A DNA stretch of 64,000 nt from an uncultured Oscillospiraceae bacterium (GCA_947624985.1 CANQMO010000015.1:1-64000); one strand, 5' to 3'. Shown: positions 1 to 8,957, counted from the first letter of the stretch. The notes: a model not told the origin generated them from the letters alone. A program made the numbers and translations.

Positions 1-43
1 TATTGCAAATGGCACTTTTTTGTTTTCCGGGCATAAAAGCAAC

Positions 44-76
44 AAGACGGCAGTCCTTCGGGAATGCCGTCTTTTT
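44..76 (+). terminator. Rho-independent terminator of an upstream gene outside the window
   Basis: A 9-bp stem (AAGACGGCA with TGCCGTCTT) is followed by a run of T. It ends whatever gene lies to the left and separates it from the operon that starts at 127. Confidence 0.75.
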
Positions 77-126
77 ATATACATCCAAATAACAGTCGAT
101 CCAAAAAAGAGAAAGGAGCATTTACC

Positions 127-1269
127 ATGAACAACACTTGTCTGGACAGCTACAACACGACCTTCAGCGACCGTCAGTCTATGCTGCGGTACCACCAGTC
201 TCTGGCGAAGGAAAGCCAGTGGCAGCACTGCAAAGTGAATGAGCTCCATGTGGAACCGCTGGATAAAGCGTCTCCGCTTTATTCCAGTCCTGGAGCGTTC
301 GCCGCGGGGATCAGCGAGGAGGCGGTGGCGGACACCGCGAAGAATCTCGGTTTGGCGCTTCTGGTCGGCGGCGGCCTGTATCCCGTGCGCATGACGGCGT
401 ATAAGAGCCTCCTTGACCGGGCGAAGATCGGCGGCAATGCGCTCTCAAAGCTCAAGCGGCCGGTCCTGGCGGAGGTCCTGAACGAATGCCTCAACCTCTA
501 TTCTGCTGAGGCCTTGGTGCTCATCCGGGACGAAAAGGTATCGGCGGTCCATTCGGGGGATGAAGCAGACTATTCGGTGCTTCCCATCGACGAACTGCTG
601 AAAGCTCTGGGAGAAAAGCTTGACGAGCGGTTTCCCGGGAACGTCTTTGAGGCCGGATACACCGACCACGCGATCACCAGTGCGTCCTGGCGCATGCCGG
701 CGCAGAAGGAGGATCTGCTGGGTACCTATGCCGCGCTGCTGAAGGCTCAGGGAAAGACCAAGACGGCGGATAAGCTCGTTCCGGGCGTCCGCTTCACCAC
801 TTCCGACACCGGCGTGGCTTCCGCAAAAGTCTCTGCTCTGCTCGTCGGCGGCCAGTATCCGATCCACATCGGCGGCTGCATCGCGGTGGATCACCGGCAT
901 CAGTCCAAGGTGGCTGATTTCGATACCGCCCTGGACCAGCTGTTCGCCCAGTTTACCACCAGCGTGGAAAACCTGCAGGCGCTGCTGGAGGTGCAGCTGG
1001 ATCATCCGGTGAATGCCATGACTCGCGTGTGCAAAAAGCTCTGTATGCCCAAGAAAGCTGCCGTCGAAGCGATCTCTATGTATGAGATGGCTTATGGCGG
1101 CGGGGGCGCTACGGCACACGACGTTTTTATGGCGATGCAGGAAATCCCGTTCATCATGAAGACCAGCGGCGCTCCTGAGAGCAAGCTCATCACGCTGCAG
1201 GAGACCCTGGCCCGGGCCCTCACGCTCAAGTGGAGCGACTACGACCTTGCGAAGGCGGTGGAGTACTGA
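127..1269 (+). CDS. Element-borne protein of unknown function
   Basis: This 380-residue soluble protein has no signal peptide or membrane segment. The ATG at 127 is chosen because AAAGGAG lies 7 bases upstream; an in-frame ATG at 64 has no ribosome site and falls in the terminator hairpin. I do not recognise a catalytic motif. Its stop overlaps the start of the YqaJ-type exonuclease gene (TGATG), so the two are translationally coupled. Its position at the head of a recombination/replication block suggests a DNA-metabolism accessory role, perhaps of the DUF932-like kind seen in mobile elements, but that is inference only. Confidence 0.7.
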   Translation: MNNTCLDSYNTTFSDRQSMLRYHQSLAKESQWQHCKVNELHVEPLDKASPLYSSPGAFAAGISEEAVADTAKNLGLALLVGGGLYPVRMTAYKSLLDRAKIGGNALSKLKRPVLAEVLNECLNLYSAEALVLIRDEKVSAVHSGDEADYSVLPIDELLKALGEKLDERFPGNVFEAGYTDHAITSASWRMPAQKEDLLGTYAALLKAQGKTKTADKLVPGVRFTTSDTGVASAKVSALLVGGQYPIHIGGCIAVDHRHQSKVADFDTALDQLFAQFTTSVENLQALLEVQLDHPVNAMTRVCKKLCMPKKAAVEAISMYEMAYGGGGATAHDVFMAMQEIPFIMKTSGAPESKLITLQETLARALTLKWSDYDLAKAVEY

Positions 1270-2306
1270 TGTCAGCGCCGATCATTCTCTGCGACACTGC
1301 AGGCATGACCAATGAGCGCTGGCTGGAGTGCCGTGCCCATGGGCCGAAAGGCGATATTGAGTACACCGTTGGAGGGAGCGACGTGGCTGTGATATTTGGG
1401 GTGTCCCCCTGGACCACACCTCTCGAGCTCTGGATGATCAAGAAGGGCAGGGCAAAGCCGGCGCCGAAGGCAAATGCCGGGCAACTGGAGATGGGTCACC
1501 TCTGGGAACCCATTGCCGCCCACTGGTACCAAGTGAAGACAGAAAACACGGTCACGGACGATACCAATTTATATCAGCACGCGGACCATTCCTATGCGCT
1601 TGCGAACTTCGACCGCCGTTTCACCCGAAAGGTGGATGGCGAGCCGGGGATCCTGGAGTGCAAGAGCTGCAGTTTCCACAAGGCGAGCGATTGGACCGAT
1701 GGGACGTACCCGCTGTATTACGAGCTGCAGCTGCGATATTATCTCGCGGTAGCGGACGTGAACATCGGGGCGTTCGCAGCCCTTTGGGGAAACAATCCGG
1801 ACAATGACTTTGCCTGCCCCTTGCTGGAGCGGGACAGAACGAAGGAGGACATGATCTTTGAACGGCTGGATGAATGGATCTGGAGCCTGAAGAATGATAA
1901 GCCCCCTACCATGTCCGGGGTCAAGCCGACGCTGGCACTGGAATCGCTCGCAAAGATCTACGGTGCGAGCAAGCCCATGCTGCCGACGGTGGAGTTTCCC
2001 AAGAAGTATGAAAAAACTCTGCGCAGGATACTCGCCCTGCAGGGTGAGATCGCGAATCACAGCGCGGAGATCAAAAGACTGAACGAGGAGGTGCAGGCAC
2101 ATTCCGTGCGGATCGCAGAGCTGATGAAAGATCATGAGCATGGCGTCCTGGAGACGACCACCGACCGCATCCTCATCGACTTTGCCACAAGAACCATTAG
2201 AAGAACAGACACGACCAGGCTCAAAAAGGAGTATCCGACGGTCTATGAAGACGTCCTGAAGAAAAGCGAGAGCAGGACATTGAAGGTCTCCGTCGAGCCG
2301 GCATAG
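1269..2306 (+). CDS. YqaJ-type viral recombinase/exonuclease
   Basis: This 345-residue protein has the PD-(D/E)xK nuclease layout of the YqaJ family. A SDVAVIFGVSPWTTPLELW segment sits near residues 39-57, then FDRRF near 115, GILECKSC near 125 supplying the E-x-K core, and YELQLRYYLAVAD near 148-160. A coiled-coil stretch follows at roughly 240-290. Family members are 5'-3' exonucleases that work with single-strand annealing proteins in phage-type recombination. Start by TGATG overlap with the preceding gene. The helicase and the putative annealing protein downstream fit one recombination operon. Confidence 0.85.
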   Translation: MSAPIILCDTAGMTNERWLECRAHGPKGDIEYTVGGSDVAVIFGVSPWTTPLELWMIKKGRAKPAPKANAGQLEMGHLWEPIAAHWYQVKTENTVTDDTNLYQHADHSYALANFDRRFTRKVDGEPGILECKSCSFHKASDWTDGTYPLYYELQLRYYLAVADVNIGAFAALWGNNPDNDFACPLLERDRTKEDMIFERLDEWIWSLKNDKPPTMSGVKPTLALESLAKIYGASKPMLPTVEFPKKYEKTLRRILALQGEIANHSAEIKRLNEEVQAHSVRIAELMKDHEHGVLETTTDRILIDFATRTIRRTDTTRLKKEYPTVYEDVLKKSESRTLKVSVEPA

Positions 2307-2321
2307 AGAAAGGAAAGAGAT

Positions 2322-2846
2322 ATGAGCAACAATAATGCTGAACAGTGGGAGCATACGCTGGAGATGCGGTGTATGGAAGGCAGCCCGGTTGGGGCAAAAG
2401 CCTACATCTGTTCGCCGCTCAGTGCGGTGAACAGAGAGCAGCTTCGGGCAAACATCCGAACGGCCCGGGCGTATATGTTCCTGGCTGGGAGGGACCTGGG
2501 CTATGTTGCCCGGGCCCCGCACGCCTATCTGCCGCTGCTGTTGAACGACAGCGTTCCGGTGGAGCGGGCCCTTGCTATAGACTTCGGGCTTCGGCTTTTG
2601 GAGCAGAGCGATATACTACTCGTCTGCGGCGACCGTATCAGCTGCGGTATGGAAGGCGAGATCCGTCATGCCGCCAGCCTGAACATGACGATCCTCACAT
2701 TTGATAAGACCGTGTTTCGGAACACGCGAGCGATCGTGGCCAGCTGCGGCGGAGACGAATATCGCGTCCGTCTGGACGACCGCTACCCGCAGTTCGTCAG
2801 AAAGTACCCGGAGGGCATAACGCCGGACAGCGGGGAGGTGGCGTGA
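2322..2846 (+). CDS. DUF4406/nucleoside-deoxyribosyltransferase-like protein
   Basis: 174 residues. The segment AYICSPLSAVNREQLRANIRTARAY (split here as AYICSPLS near 27-34 and the helix after it), HAYLPLLLNDSVPVERALAIDFG, and the strand SDILLVCGDRISCGMEGEI give the Rossmann-like fold of the DUF4406/DUF7768 deoxyribosyltransferase relatives. Those proteins are common in phages and integrative elements, where a nucleotide-processing role is suspected but rarely shown. The gene follows the exonuclease gene by 15 bp and its stop overlaps the helicase start. Confidence 0.65.
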   Translation: MSNNNAEQWEHTLEMRCMEGSPVGAKAYICSPLSAVNREQLRANIRTARAYMFLAGRDLGYVARAPHAYLPLLLNDSVPVERALAIDFGLRLLEQSDILLVCGDRISCGMEGEIRHAASLNMTILTFDKTVFRNTRAIVASCGGDEYRVRLDDRYPQFVRKYPEGITPDSGEVA

Positions 2847-5032
2847 TGCTTTGTCAGTTTGAACGTCTCGTCTACCCGCGCAAAATCAGCGGCGCAGACA
2901 CCGGCAGCTACATGGTGGCCATGTACAGGCCCTGTGAGCGGGTGGTAGACAGCGCCGGCCGTTCGATCGAGCAGGTGAAAGCCGTCGGCTTCTGCCTGCC
3001 GATCTCCCAGCACCTGAGATACAATATGCAGGGCAAATGGACCCGCAGCCCGAAGCACGGAATCCAGTTTGAGATGGACTCCTATACCGAGGTGATCATA
3101 CCGACGAGGGAGGCCATCACGGCTTACCTGTGTTCCGGGCAGATCAAAGGCATTGGGCCGAAACTGGCCGAGCGCATCTACGCTGCCTTTGGCAACGACA
3201 CGCTGGAGATCCTCGATAAGGAGCCGGACAAGCTCCTGGGGGTCCCCGGCATCAGCAAGACCCGATATAAGAGGATCTGCGACTCCTATCTTGCCAACCG
3301 CGGAGCCCGTGATGTTGTGGCGTTCCTGTCACCACACGGAATCACCGCCAACCGGGCGGTGAAGCTCTATAAGCAATATGGCGAGAGGACGCTGCAGATC
3401 GTGAAGGAGCATCCCTATCAGCTCTGTGAGATGGAGGGAATCGGTTTTCTGACCGCCGACCGGATCGCGGAGAGCATGGGGTTCGACAAAATGTCCACGG
3501 AACGCGTGGACGAGGGCCTGCTGTACACGCTGAAGGATGCGGAGAACCGCGGACATCTCTGTATGGAGAAACGAGCGTTCATCAAGGCGGGCCTGAAGCT
3601 GTTGGATACGCCTGCTCTGACGGAGGAGATGGCCGCAAACCGTGCGATGCGCCTCGTCCATGACGGACGCCTTACGACCTATGAGGGATGCGTATACCGC
3701 ACGGAGGTCGCCCTGGCGGAGCAGCACCTGGCCAACACCATCGTGAGCCGGAAAAACGCTTACCATCCGGGCAAGTCAGAGTGTGACGGCAGTGTGTTTG
3801 ATGAGAAGCTGAAGCGAGTGGAGGCCAGTCTGCGTGTCAGACTGGCCCCCGAACAGCGGCAGGCGATCCGCATGGCTCTGACCAGCGGCATTTCCGTCAT
3901 CACCGGCGGACCGGGAACAGGGAAGACCATGATCCAGAAGGCCATCCTGGACATCTATCAGGACGAGTATCACGGCAAGAAGATCTGCTGCTGTGCGCCG
4001 ACGGGGCGGGCAGCCAGAAGGATGGAGGAATCCACGGGGCATACTGCGGCCACAGTTCATAAGGCGCTGGGATTGCTCGCCGGTGACGGCGGCTTTCACG
4101 CGGAGCCGAAGGAACTGGACGCCGATCTGGTGATCGTGGACGAGGTATCCATGCTGGATGTCTATTTAGCGGAGCACCTCTTTGACGCTGTGAAGTCCGG
4201 TGCGCAGGTGGTGTTGGTAGGCGACGCCGATCAGCTGCCATCCGTGGGCCCCGGTGCGGTGCTGAAGGAGATCATCGCCAGCGAGTGCATCCCGGTGGCC
4301 CGGCTGGACAAGGTGTTCCGTCAGAACGAGGGGAGCAGGATCGCCATGAACGCGAAACTGATCCGGCATGGGAACATGCACCTCGAATATGGCAGCGACT
4401 TTGTCTTTGTGGAGTCGGCCAGTATCCCGGAATCCGCGCAGGTGATCCAGCAGCTTTATGAACAGGAGACGAACAAGTACGGTGTGGACAACGTGGCGCT
4501 GCTCACACCGTACCGGCAGAAGACAGAGACAGGGGCGAACGCGCTCAATGCCGTTCTCCGGGATGTGATAAACCCGGCGTGCCCGTTCGCCCGCGAGGTG
4601 GAGTTCGGTAAACGATGCTTCCGCGAGGGCGATAAGGTCATGCAGGTCAAAAACCACGGGCATATCAGCAACGGGGACATCGGGTATATCACTAAGATCG
4701 TCACCAGCAACAACGAGACGACGGTGTATGTCGATTTTGGAGACGGCCGCATCGCCGAGTATGACACCAGCGAGCTGGATCTGCTGGATCTGGGCTACGC
4801 CTGCACGATCCACAAATCCCAGGGCAGCGAGTACAAATCGGTCATCATCAACTTGCAGACCGCCCACTATATCATGCTTACCCGGCCTCTGCTCTATACC
4901 GCCATCACGCGGGGAAAGGAGCGGGTGATCATCGTCGGGGAACGGAAAGCGCTCTGCATGGCCATCGGAAAGGTCGATACGGAAAAGCGAGGCACCTGCC
5001 TTGCCAAGCGACTGAAAAAACTCAATTCATGA
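2846..5032 (+). CDS. RecD2-like ATP-dependent DNA helicase
   Basis: 728 residues, the usual RecD2 length. Tandem helix-hairpin-helix motifs occur near residue 100 (GIGPKLAERIYAAFG) and further on (GVPGISKTRYKRI). Walker A GGPGTGKT is near 353, Walker B DLVIVDEVSM near 428-437, motif III VLVGDADQLPSVGPG follows, and the C-terminal UvrD-like part ends with CTIHKSQGSEY and LLYTAITRGKERV. RecD2 enzymes are 5'-3' superfamily 1B helicases acting in repair and recombination outside RecBCD. The ATG at 2846 overlaps the previous TGA; the adjacent GTG at 2843 is less likely. A mobile-element copy rather than the chromosomal one, judging from its neighbours. Confidence 0.9.
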   Translation: MLCQFERLVYPRKISGADTGSYMVAMYRPCERVVDSAGRSIEQVKAVGFCLPISQHLRYNMQGKWTRSPKHGIQFEMDSYTEVIIPTREAITAYLCSGQIKGIGPKLAERIYAAFGNDTLEILDKEPDKLLGVPGISKTRYKRICDSYLANRGARDVVAFLSPHGITANRAVKLYKQYGERTLQIVKEHPYQLCEMEGIGFLTADRIAESMGFDKMSTERVDEGLLYTLKDAENRGHLCMEKRAFIKAGLKLLDTPALTEEMAANRAMRLVHDGRLTTYEGCVYRTEVALAEQHLANTIVSRKNAYHPGKSECDGSVFDEKLKRVEASLRVRLAPEQRQAIRMALTSGISVITGGPGTGKTMIQKAILDIYQDEYHGKKICCCAPTGRAARRMEESTGHTAATVHKALGLLAGDGGFHAEPKELDADLVIVDEVSMLDVYLAEHLFDAVKSGAQVVLVGDADQLPSVGPGAVLKEIIASECIPVARLDKVFRQNEGSRIAMNAKLIRHGNMHLEYGSDFVFVESASIPESAQVIQQLYEQETNKYGVDNVALLTPYRQKTETGANALNAVLRDVINPACPFAREVEFGKRCFREGDKVMQVKNHGHISNGDIGYITKIVTSNNETTVYVDFGDGRIAEYDTSELDLLDLGYACTIHKSQGSEYKSVIINLQTAHYIMLTRPLLYTAITRGKERVIIVGERKALCMAIGKVDTEKRGTCLAKRLKKLNS

Positions 5033-5046
5033 GGAGGAAATATATC

Positions 5047-5502
5047 ATGGCGAAAATTCTTGAGCTTTACATTCAGAAACGGGACGAGCTGCTGAAGCAG
5101 ATGCCGAACGATAAGAAGGCGGTGATCCAGCTGATCGTTCTGTCCGAGCTGAACTATCGGATCGATGTTCTGCAGACCTGTCAGGCCTTCTGTACCCATG
5201 CGCCGGTGACGCAGGACGTCAGCATCATGCAGTGCCACTACCAGCAGATGGACAAGTATATCCGTTTCATGCAGAACGAGAGGAAGTTCGGCTGGCGGAC
5301 GGATGAAAGCGGCAAACAGAAGCGTGAGACTGCGGCGGCCTCCCTGGCGCGTGTCGCCGATGACTACCGCCGGCAGTTCTCCAGCTTCAAAGCATCGTCC
5401 GACCAGCAGTACAAAAAGAGCGTGGCGAATGTGATCAACGCCGTGCTGGCCGCATGGGTCCAGTACCGGGATACCTATGTGGAAATCAATATGAAAGCCT
5501 GA
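5047..5502 (+). CDS. Small hypothetical protein of the recombination operon
   Basis: 151 residues, mostly helical, with no recognised domain. The ATG at 5047 has GAGGAGGAAA just upstream, overlapping the end of the helicase gene. It is co-directional and tightly spaced between the helicase and the putative annealing protein. A helical binding or adaptor protein is possible, but nothing in the sequence shows it. Confidence 0.65.
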   Translation: MAKILELYIQKRDELLKQMPNDKKAVIQLIVLSELNYRIDVLQTCQAFCTHAPVTQDVSIMQCHYQQMDKYIRFMQNERKFGWRTDESGKQKRETAAASLARVADDYRRQFSSFKASSDQQYKKSVANVINAVLAAWVQYRDTYVEINMKA

Positions 5503-5515
5503 GGAGGGAAGAACA

Positions 5516-6247
5516 ATGAGCACGAACAATGCGAATGATAAAACAGCCTCTTTGGAGGCCATCGAGAGCATCAACGCGGTAGACGGCTTTGATCCGTCGC
5601 CCTTTACGGTGGACTATACGGACCTGAACAGTTCCGAGACCCGAAAGCGGTTGCCAGTCGTCATCCAGATGGCTTGGTTCCGCATCAAGTACCCCGAGGG
5701 GAAGATCGCGGTCACGGTGGAGCCCGGAAAGGACTGCTATGTTGCCACCGCCCGGGTGTATCCCAGCTACAAGGACTCGCCGGACTGCTTTTTGGCAGAG
5801 GCCACGGCTTCCCGTGGGTACTGTGCCGATAAGCCCAGCGTGTCTCCCCGTGAGTGGGCGCAGACGGCCGCCATTGGCATCGCGCTCCGCAACGCCGGCT
5901 TTGGCCTCCAGTTTGGCATGGCAGGGGAGGAGTCGATGGACGATACCATTGGCGAACTCATGAGCCCCGTTCAGACTGAGACGGACGCTGAGGCGCGGCC
6001 GGAAGCGTCGTCTGCTACGGTCACGCAGAAGGAAACCGAAGCTCTTGAGCTGACGCTGGAACAGCAGTATGAGAATGCGGTAAAAGTGCCGTGCCCGATC
6101 AAAAAGTTCACCGGAAAGACGCTGGGGGAGGTCCTTACGCTGGATCCCGGCGCTTTGAAGTGGATCGCCACGAAGTACACAAATGATCCTGAGATCCAGA
6201 AAGCGGCACAGGTGATTTGCGAGTACGCCGTTGCACAGGCTTCGTGA
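5516..6247 (+). CDS. Putative single-strand annealing/recombination mediator protein
   Basis: 243 residues. The central part carries YPEGKIAVTVE, CYVATARVYPSY and then EWAQTAAIGIALRNAGFG near residues 117-134. That last pattern (an Ala/Thr-rich helix followed by a small-residue GF turn) resembles the helix seen in phage ERF/Rad52-type annealing proteins and their relatives. The tail from about 150 is acidic and low-complexity, then a small conserved-looking block follows (CPIKKFTGKTLGEVL). The assignment rests on this local resemblance plus co-location with a YqaJ nuclease and a RecD2 helicase; it is inference, not a firm family call. Confidence 0.5.
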   Translation: MSTNNANDKTASLEAIESINAVDGFDPSPFTVDYTDLNSSETRKRLPVVIQMAWFRIKYPEGKIAVTVEPGKDCYVATARVYPSYKDSPDCFLAEATASRGYCADKPSVSPREWAQTAAIGIALRNAGFGLQFGMAGEESMDDTIGELMSPVQTETDAEARPEASSATVTQKETEALELTLEQQYENAVKVPCPIKKFTGKTLGEVLTLDPGALKWIATKYTNDPEIQKAAQVICEYAVAQAS

Positions 6248-6255
6248 CACAAATA

Positions 6256-6286
6256 CAGTGGGGGCGGAATTGATCCGTCCCCACTG
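6256..6286 (+). terminator. Hairpin after the recombination operon
   Basis: CAGTGGGG pairs with CCCCACTG, with an inner GGA/TCC pair, directly after the stop of the preceding gene. There is no strong T run, so it may act as a 3' stabiliser rather than an efficient terminator. Confidence 0.5.
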
Positions 6287-6443
6287 TTCCGAAGCTATAA
6301 GCCAATCAAAGAGGATAAAGAGCTGATTATGAGAAACTTGGTGATTTTCCATTTTGGGTGCGCAGAAAGGAGAGGGGCAGCCACTATCGGCAACTGCCGG
6401 ATTCGGATAGTGTTCCGACTCAAGTATGCGGAAAGGAGCAGCC

Positions 6444-6773
6444 ATGCTGAAACCGGGTATTTACATAGCGGAGAATAATGACAATTTCCTCGATAGCTAT
6501 AGAGTGGCCATTGAGGTCAAGGAGACAGAAAAAGCATACGTGTTTCGGTTGGTTGATTTTCAAAGCCGATATAGCGCGGCAGATATCGAATACTTATTTC
6601 GGAAATCCAAACGGGTGGTGATCAGGAAAGCTAAAAGTCACCATGCGATGAGGATATGGAGCGACGAAGATTTTACGATTTACCCCTTTCAAGCCGGTAT
6701 CCCATATTATTTCGAAAGAGCAAAGGAGGCGTATGTTGAGCATGAATCTAATTCAGATGGCCGATGTTGTTGA
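6444..6773 (+). CDS. Small hypothetical element protein
   Basis: 109 residues. The ATG at 6444 follows GAAAGGAGCAGCC and is preferred over the ATG at 6426. The N-terminus (MLKPGIYIAENNDNF) looks like a small beta-barrel or a phage early-gene product; no motif is recognised. Its last 41 bases overlap the start of the primase-like gene in another frame, so the pair is probably expressed together. Confidence 0.6.
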   Translation: MLKPGIYIAENNDNFLDSYRVAIEVKETEKAYVFRLVDFQSRYSAADIEYLFRKSKRVVIRKAKSHHAMRIWSDEDFTIYPFQAGIPYYFERAKEAYVEHESNSDGRCC

Positions 6774-7809
6774 TCTGCTCGGTCTCCCGGCACCGCCGAA
6801 TGGTCGCAGTTCATATTATGTGAGCTGTCCGTGCTGTGATGAGGATCCCCGGAAACGGCATCTGAACATCAATATTCGGAAAAACGTGTTCCGCTGCCCA
6901 CGATGCGGAGTGTCCGGCGGTATCTTTGATCTATATTCTCTCTATACGGGCATTCCGAGGGATGAAGCAAGGGATGAAATAATGAGCAAACTGGGTACGG
7001 GCAGGGTGGTGCCGAAGGCAAATAGAATTCGTTCTGCCTGGCCTGCAGTGACCGAGTACCCTATGACAGATGTGGATACTCGTGATGCGACATATACTGC
7101 GCTGCTGGCAAAGCTGTCATTGGCCCCGGATCACCGCGAAAACCTGCTTCAGCGAGGACTGACAGAGGAGGAGATCGAGCAGCTGGGGTATAAGACAACG
7201 CCGGTGCTGGGATATGTGTCCATAGCGGCACAACTACAGGCTGAAGGATTCTACCTATCCGGCGTGCCCGGTTTTTACCGCAGGGAGGATGATGTTTGGA
7301 CCTTCAACCATGAAAAGCGGGGGATACTCATTCCTGTCCGTGACGTTGACGGCAAGATCCAAGGGCTCCAGATACGGCGGGACAATGTGTCAAAACGAAA
7401 ATTCAGATGGGTATCCAGCGCCGAGAAAAAAGACGGATGCAGAGCGGAAGGATGGACGCATCTGGCCGGGACTGTTCGGGATGAGATCATCTTGACAGAG
7501 GGGCCTATGAAAGCGGATATCATCCATGACCTTTCCGGTGATACGGTGCTGGCTGTTCCTGGCGTGAATACCCTCACACAGCTGAAGCTGACTTTGGAGC
7601 GGCTGATGGAAAGCGGATTACGTCAGGTCAAGACGGCATTTGATATGGATCTTTTAACGAACATCCATGTGCAGAACGGGTACAACAACCTGCTTGCCCT
7701 CCTGGACGAGCTTGATCTCCGCTATGGCACATACCTTTGGGATCCGAGGTACAAAGGTTTGGATGACTACATCTGGGAGTATTGCTTGGATAAGCACAGG
7801 TCGGCATGA
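6733..7809 (+). CDS. CHC2 zinc-finger/TOPRIM primase-like protein
   Basis: 358 residues. A CHC2-type zinc ribbon is visible: C32-x2-C35, His43 and C55-x2-C58, as in DnaG N-termini. The C-terminal half reads like a TOPRIM/DUF3854 domain, with ILTEGPMKADI near 254-264 giving the acidic Glu and AFDMD near 297 giving the DxD. The RNA-polymerase core of a full DnaG is not evident, so this is a short mobile-element primase-like protein for replication of the excised form. AAAGGAGG precedes the ATG at 6733, inside the 3' end of the previous gene. Confidence 0.8.
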   Translation: MLSMNLIQMADVVDLLGLPAPPNGRSSYYVSCPCCDEDPRKRHLNINIRKNVFRCPRCGVSGGIFDLYSLYTGIPRDEARDEIMSKLGTGRVVPKANRIRSAWPAVTEYPMTDVDTRDATYTALLAKLSLAPDHRENLLQRGLTEEEIEQLGYKTTPVLGYVSIAAQLQAEGFYLSGVPGFYRREDDVWTFNHEKRGILIPVRDVDGKIQGLQIRRDNVSKRKFRWVSSAEKKDGCRAEGWTHLAGTVRDEIILTEGPMKADIIHDLSGDTVLAVPGVNTLTQLKLTLERLMESGLRQVKTAFDMDLLTNIHVQNGYNNLLALLDELDLRYGTYLWDPRYKGLDDYIWEYCLDKHRSA

Positions 7810-7812
7810 GAG

Positions 7813-7840
7813 AAGGACGAGGCAGAGATGCCTCGTCCTT
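7813..7840 (+). terminator. Hairpin after the primase-like gene
   Basis: A perfect 11-bp stem (AAGGACGAGGC/GCCTCGTCCTT) with a 6-base loop begins 4 bases after the stop codon. It separates the replication block from the toxin-antitoxin promoter. Confidence 0.65.
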
Positions 7841-7884
7841 CGACTATTGTCGAATATGTTTGAGATTTGCTGTAAAGAAACAGG

Positions 7885-7913
7885 TTGAGTTTTCCCTCTT
7901 CGCAAGGTATAAT
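7885..7913 (+). promoter_or_regulatory. Sigma-A promoter of the MNT/HEPN pair
   Basis: TTGAGT at 7885 and TATAAT at 7908 are separated by 17 bases, upstream of the antitoxin start at 7942. Confidence 0.7.
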
Positions 7914-7941
7914 AAATCTGAACAGGAATGGAGGTGTCCTG

Positions 7942-8244
7942 ATGGCGCAGACCCTTCAAATCAAAGATATCCAGAACGCTGTTGCAGAGCTGGGAAAGCA
8001 GTATGGCGCTGAACGGATTTTCTTGTTCGGTTCTTTTGCCAGGGGAGAAGCGGTTGCAGACAGCGATGTTGACCTACGGATCGATAAAGGAAGGATCCGG
8101 GGCCTGTTTGCATTGTCTGGTTTGCATCTGGATCTGGAGAAGCGTTTGGGCAGAAAGGTTGACCTTCTCACCTCAGACAGTTTAGATGATGACTTTCTGG
8201 AAACCATTCGGCCGGAGGAGGTGCTGCTCTATGCCCATGAGTGA
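7942..8244 (+). CDS. MNT-type nucleotidyltransferase antitoxin (MntA-like)
   Basis: 100 residues, the size of a minimal nucleotidyltransferase. The signature GSFARGEAVADSDVDL lies at residues 30-45, with the metal-binding D42-x-D44. In characterised HEPN/MNT systems this protein AMPylates the HEPN toxin on a tyrosine and neutralises it. GGAGGTGTCC precedes the ATG at 7942, while earlier in-frame starts lack a ribosome site and overlap the promoter. The 3' end overlaps the toxin gene by 14 bases, the normal order in this type VII-like class. Confidence 0.85.
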   Translation: MAQTLQIKDIQNAVAELGKQYGAERIFLFGSFARGEAVADSDVDLRIDKGRIRGLFALSGLHLDLEKRLGRKVDLLTSDSLDDDFLETIRPEEVLLYAHE

Positions 8245-8590
8245 GCGTGACATCTCAATCCTCCGGCATATTATCTCTTACTGCGAGGATATTGAAAGGG
8301 CGGTCAACAGATTTGGGCACTCTTATGAGGCATTTCATGCTGATAAGGACTATCGTAACTGCTGTGCCATGTGCATTTTACAGATCGGAGAACTTGGCGG
8401 CCATCTGAGTCCGGAGTTTCGCATGGCGCATGGGGAAATACCTTGGGACAACATCCGCGGGATGCGAAACGTCATGGCCCACGCTTATGGCACCATAAGT
8501 GTGCAGACAACCTGGGAGACGATTGAACAAGATATCCCTGTTCTGAAGGCATTTTGTACGTCTATCCTGGAAAAAAGTTGTGATTGCTGA
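8231..8590 (+). CDS. HEPN toxin (HepT-like, DUF86)
   Basis: 119 residues. The RNase motif R79-x4-H84 is present in RNVMAHAY, with Tyr86 two residues after the His, matching the RNxxxHxY box whose tyrosine is the AMPylation target in HepT. The rest is an all-helical HEPN fold. It overlaps the MNT antitoxin gene, so the two form one module likely to stabilise the element. Start at ATG 8231 or the in-frame ATG at 8237. Confidence 0.85.
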   Translation: MPMSERDISILRHIISYCEDIERAVNRFGHSYEAFHADKDYRNCCAMCILQIGELGGHLSPEFRMAHGEIPWDNIRGMRNVMAHAYGTISVQTTWETIEQDIPVLKAFCTSILEKSCDC

Positions 8591-8592
8591 CG

Positions 8593-8617
8593 CAATTTGC
8601 TATATATGGGCAAATTG
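8593..8617. promoter_or_regulatory. Inverted repeat upstream of the HTH_16-like gene
   Basis: Perfect 8-bp arms CAATTTGC and GCAAATTG flank TATATATGG. It lies between the toxin stop and the next start, a good position for a dimeric repressor site. Confidence 0.5.
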
Positions 8618-8648
8618 AGATAATCAAATATGAATCGGAGTCAATCGT

Positions 8649-8903
8649 ATGTCAGAGGATGAGATGCTTGGCTATGAAACTATACGCGCAGCTGTTACAG
8701 GAGAGGAGTGGGCGCTGGAAAAGGTGCTCGAACGCTTTCGTGGTGAGATAGACCGAAATGCAACGATCCGGGTACGCCAGCCGGATGGCAGTGTCAGGGA
8801 AGAAATAGACGAGGATTTAAGGCAATCTATTGTCTTGGCGTTGCTGCAGGCAATACCACACTTCCCCCTTGGGGAAGAGCCCGAAGAGTACCCGGAAGAG
8901 TAG
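8649..8903 (+). CDS. HTH_16-type small regulator of conjugative-transposon kind
   Basis: 84 residues. The pattern YETIRAAVTGEEWALEKVLERF, the R-rich middle, and then EDLRQSIVLALLQAIPHF matches the small helix-turn-helix proteins (PF12645-like) carried next to sigma-like proteins in Tn916/Tn1549-type elements. It probably modulates element transcription; the target is unknown. A shorter relative is encoded at 11471. Confidence 0.65.
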   Translation: MSEDEMLGYETIRAAVTGEEWALEKVLERFRGEIDRNATIRVRQPDGSVREEIDEDLRQSIVLALLQAIPHFPLGEEPEEYPEE

Positions 8904-8922
8904 CATCTTTCTATATTATAAC

Positions 8923-8957
8923 AAGGGCGCGGTCTCTATGGTTGAGACCGTGCCCTT
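8923..8957. terminator. Strong hairpin after the HTH_16-like gene
   Basis: AAGGGCGCGGTCTC pairs with GAGACCGTGCCCTT (one mismatch) around a 7-base loop. It can end transcription of the rightward gene and lies downstream of the leftward gene at 9045-9335. Confidence 0.6.
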
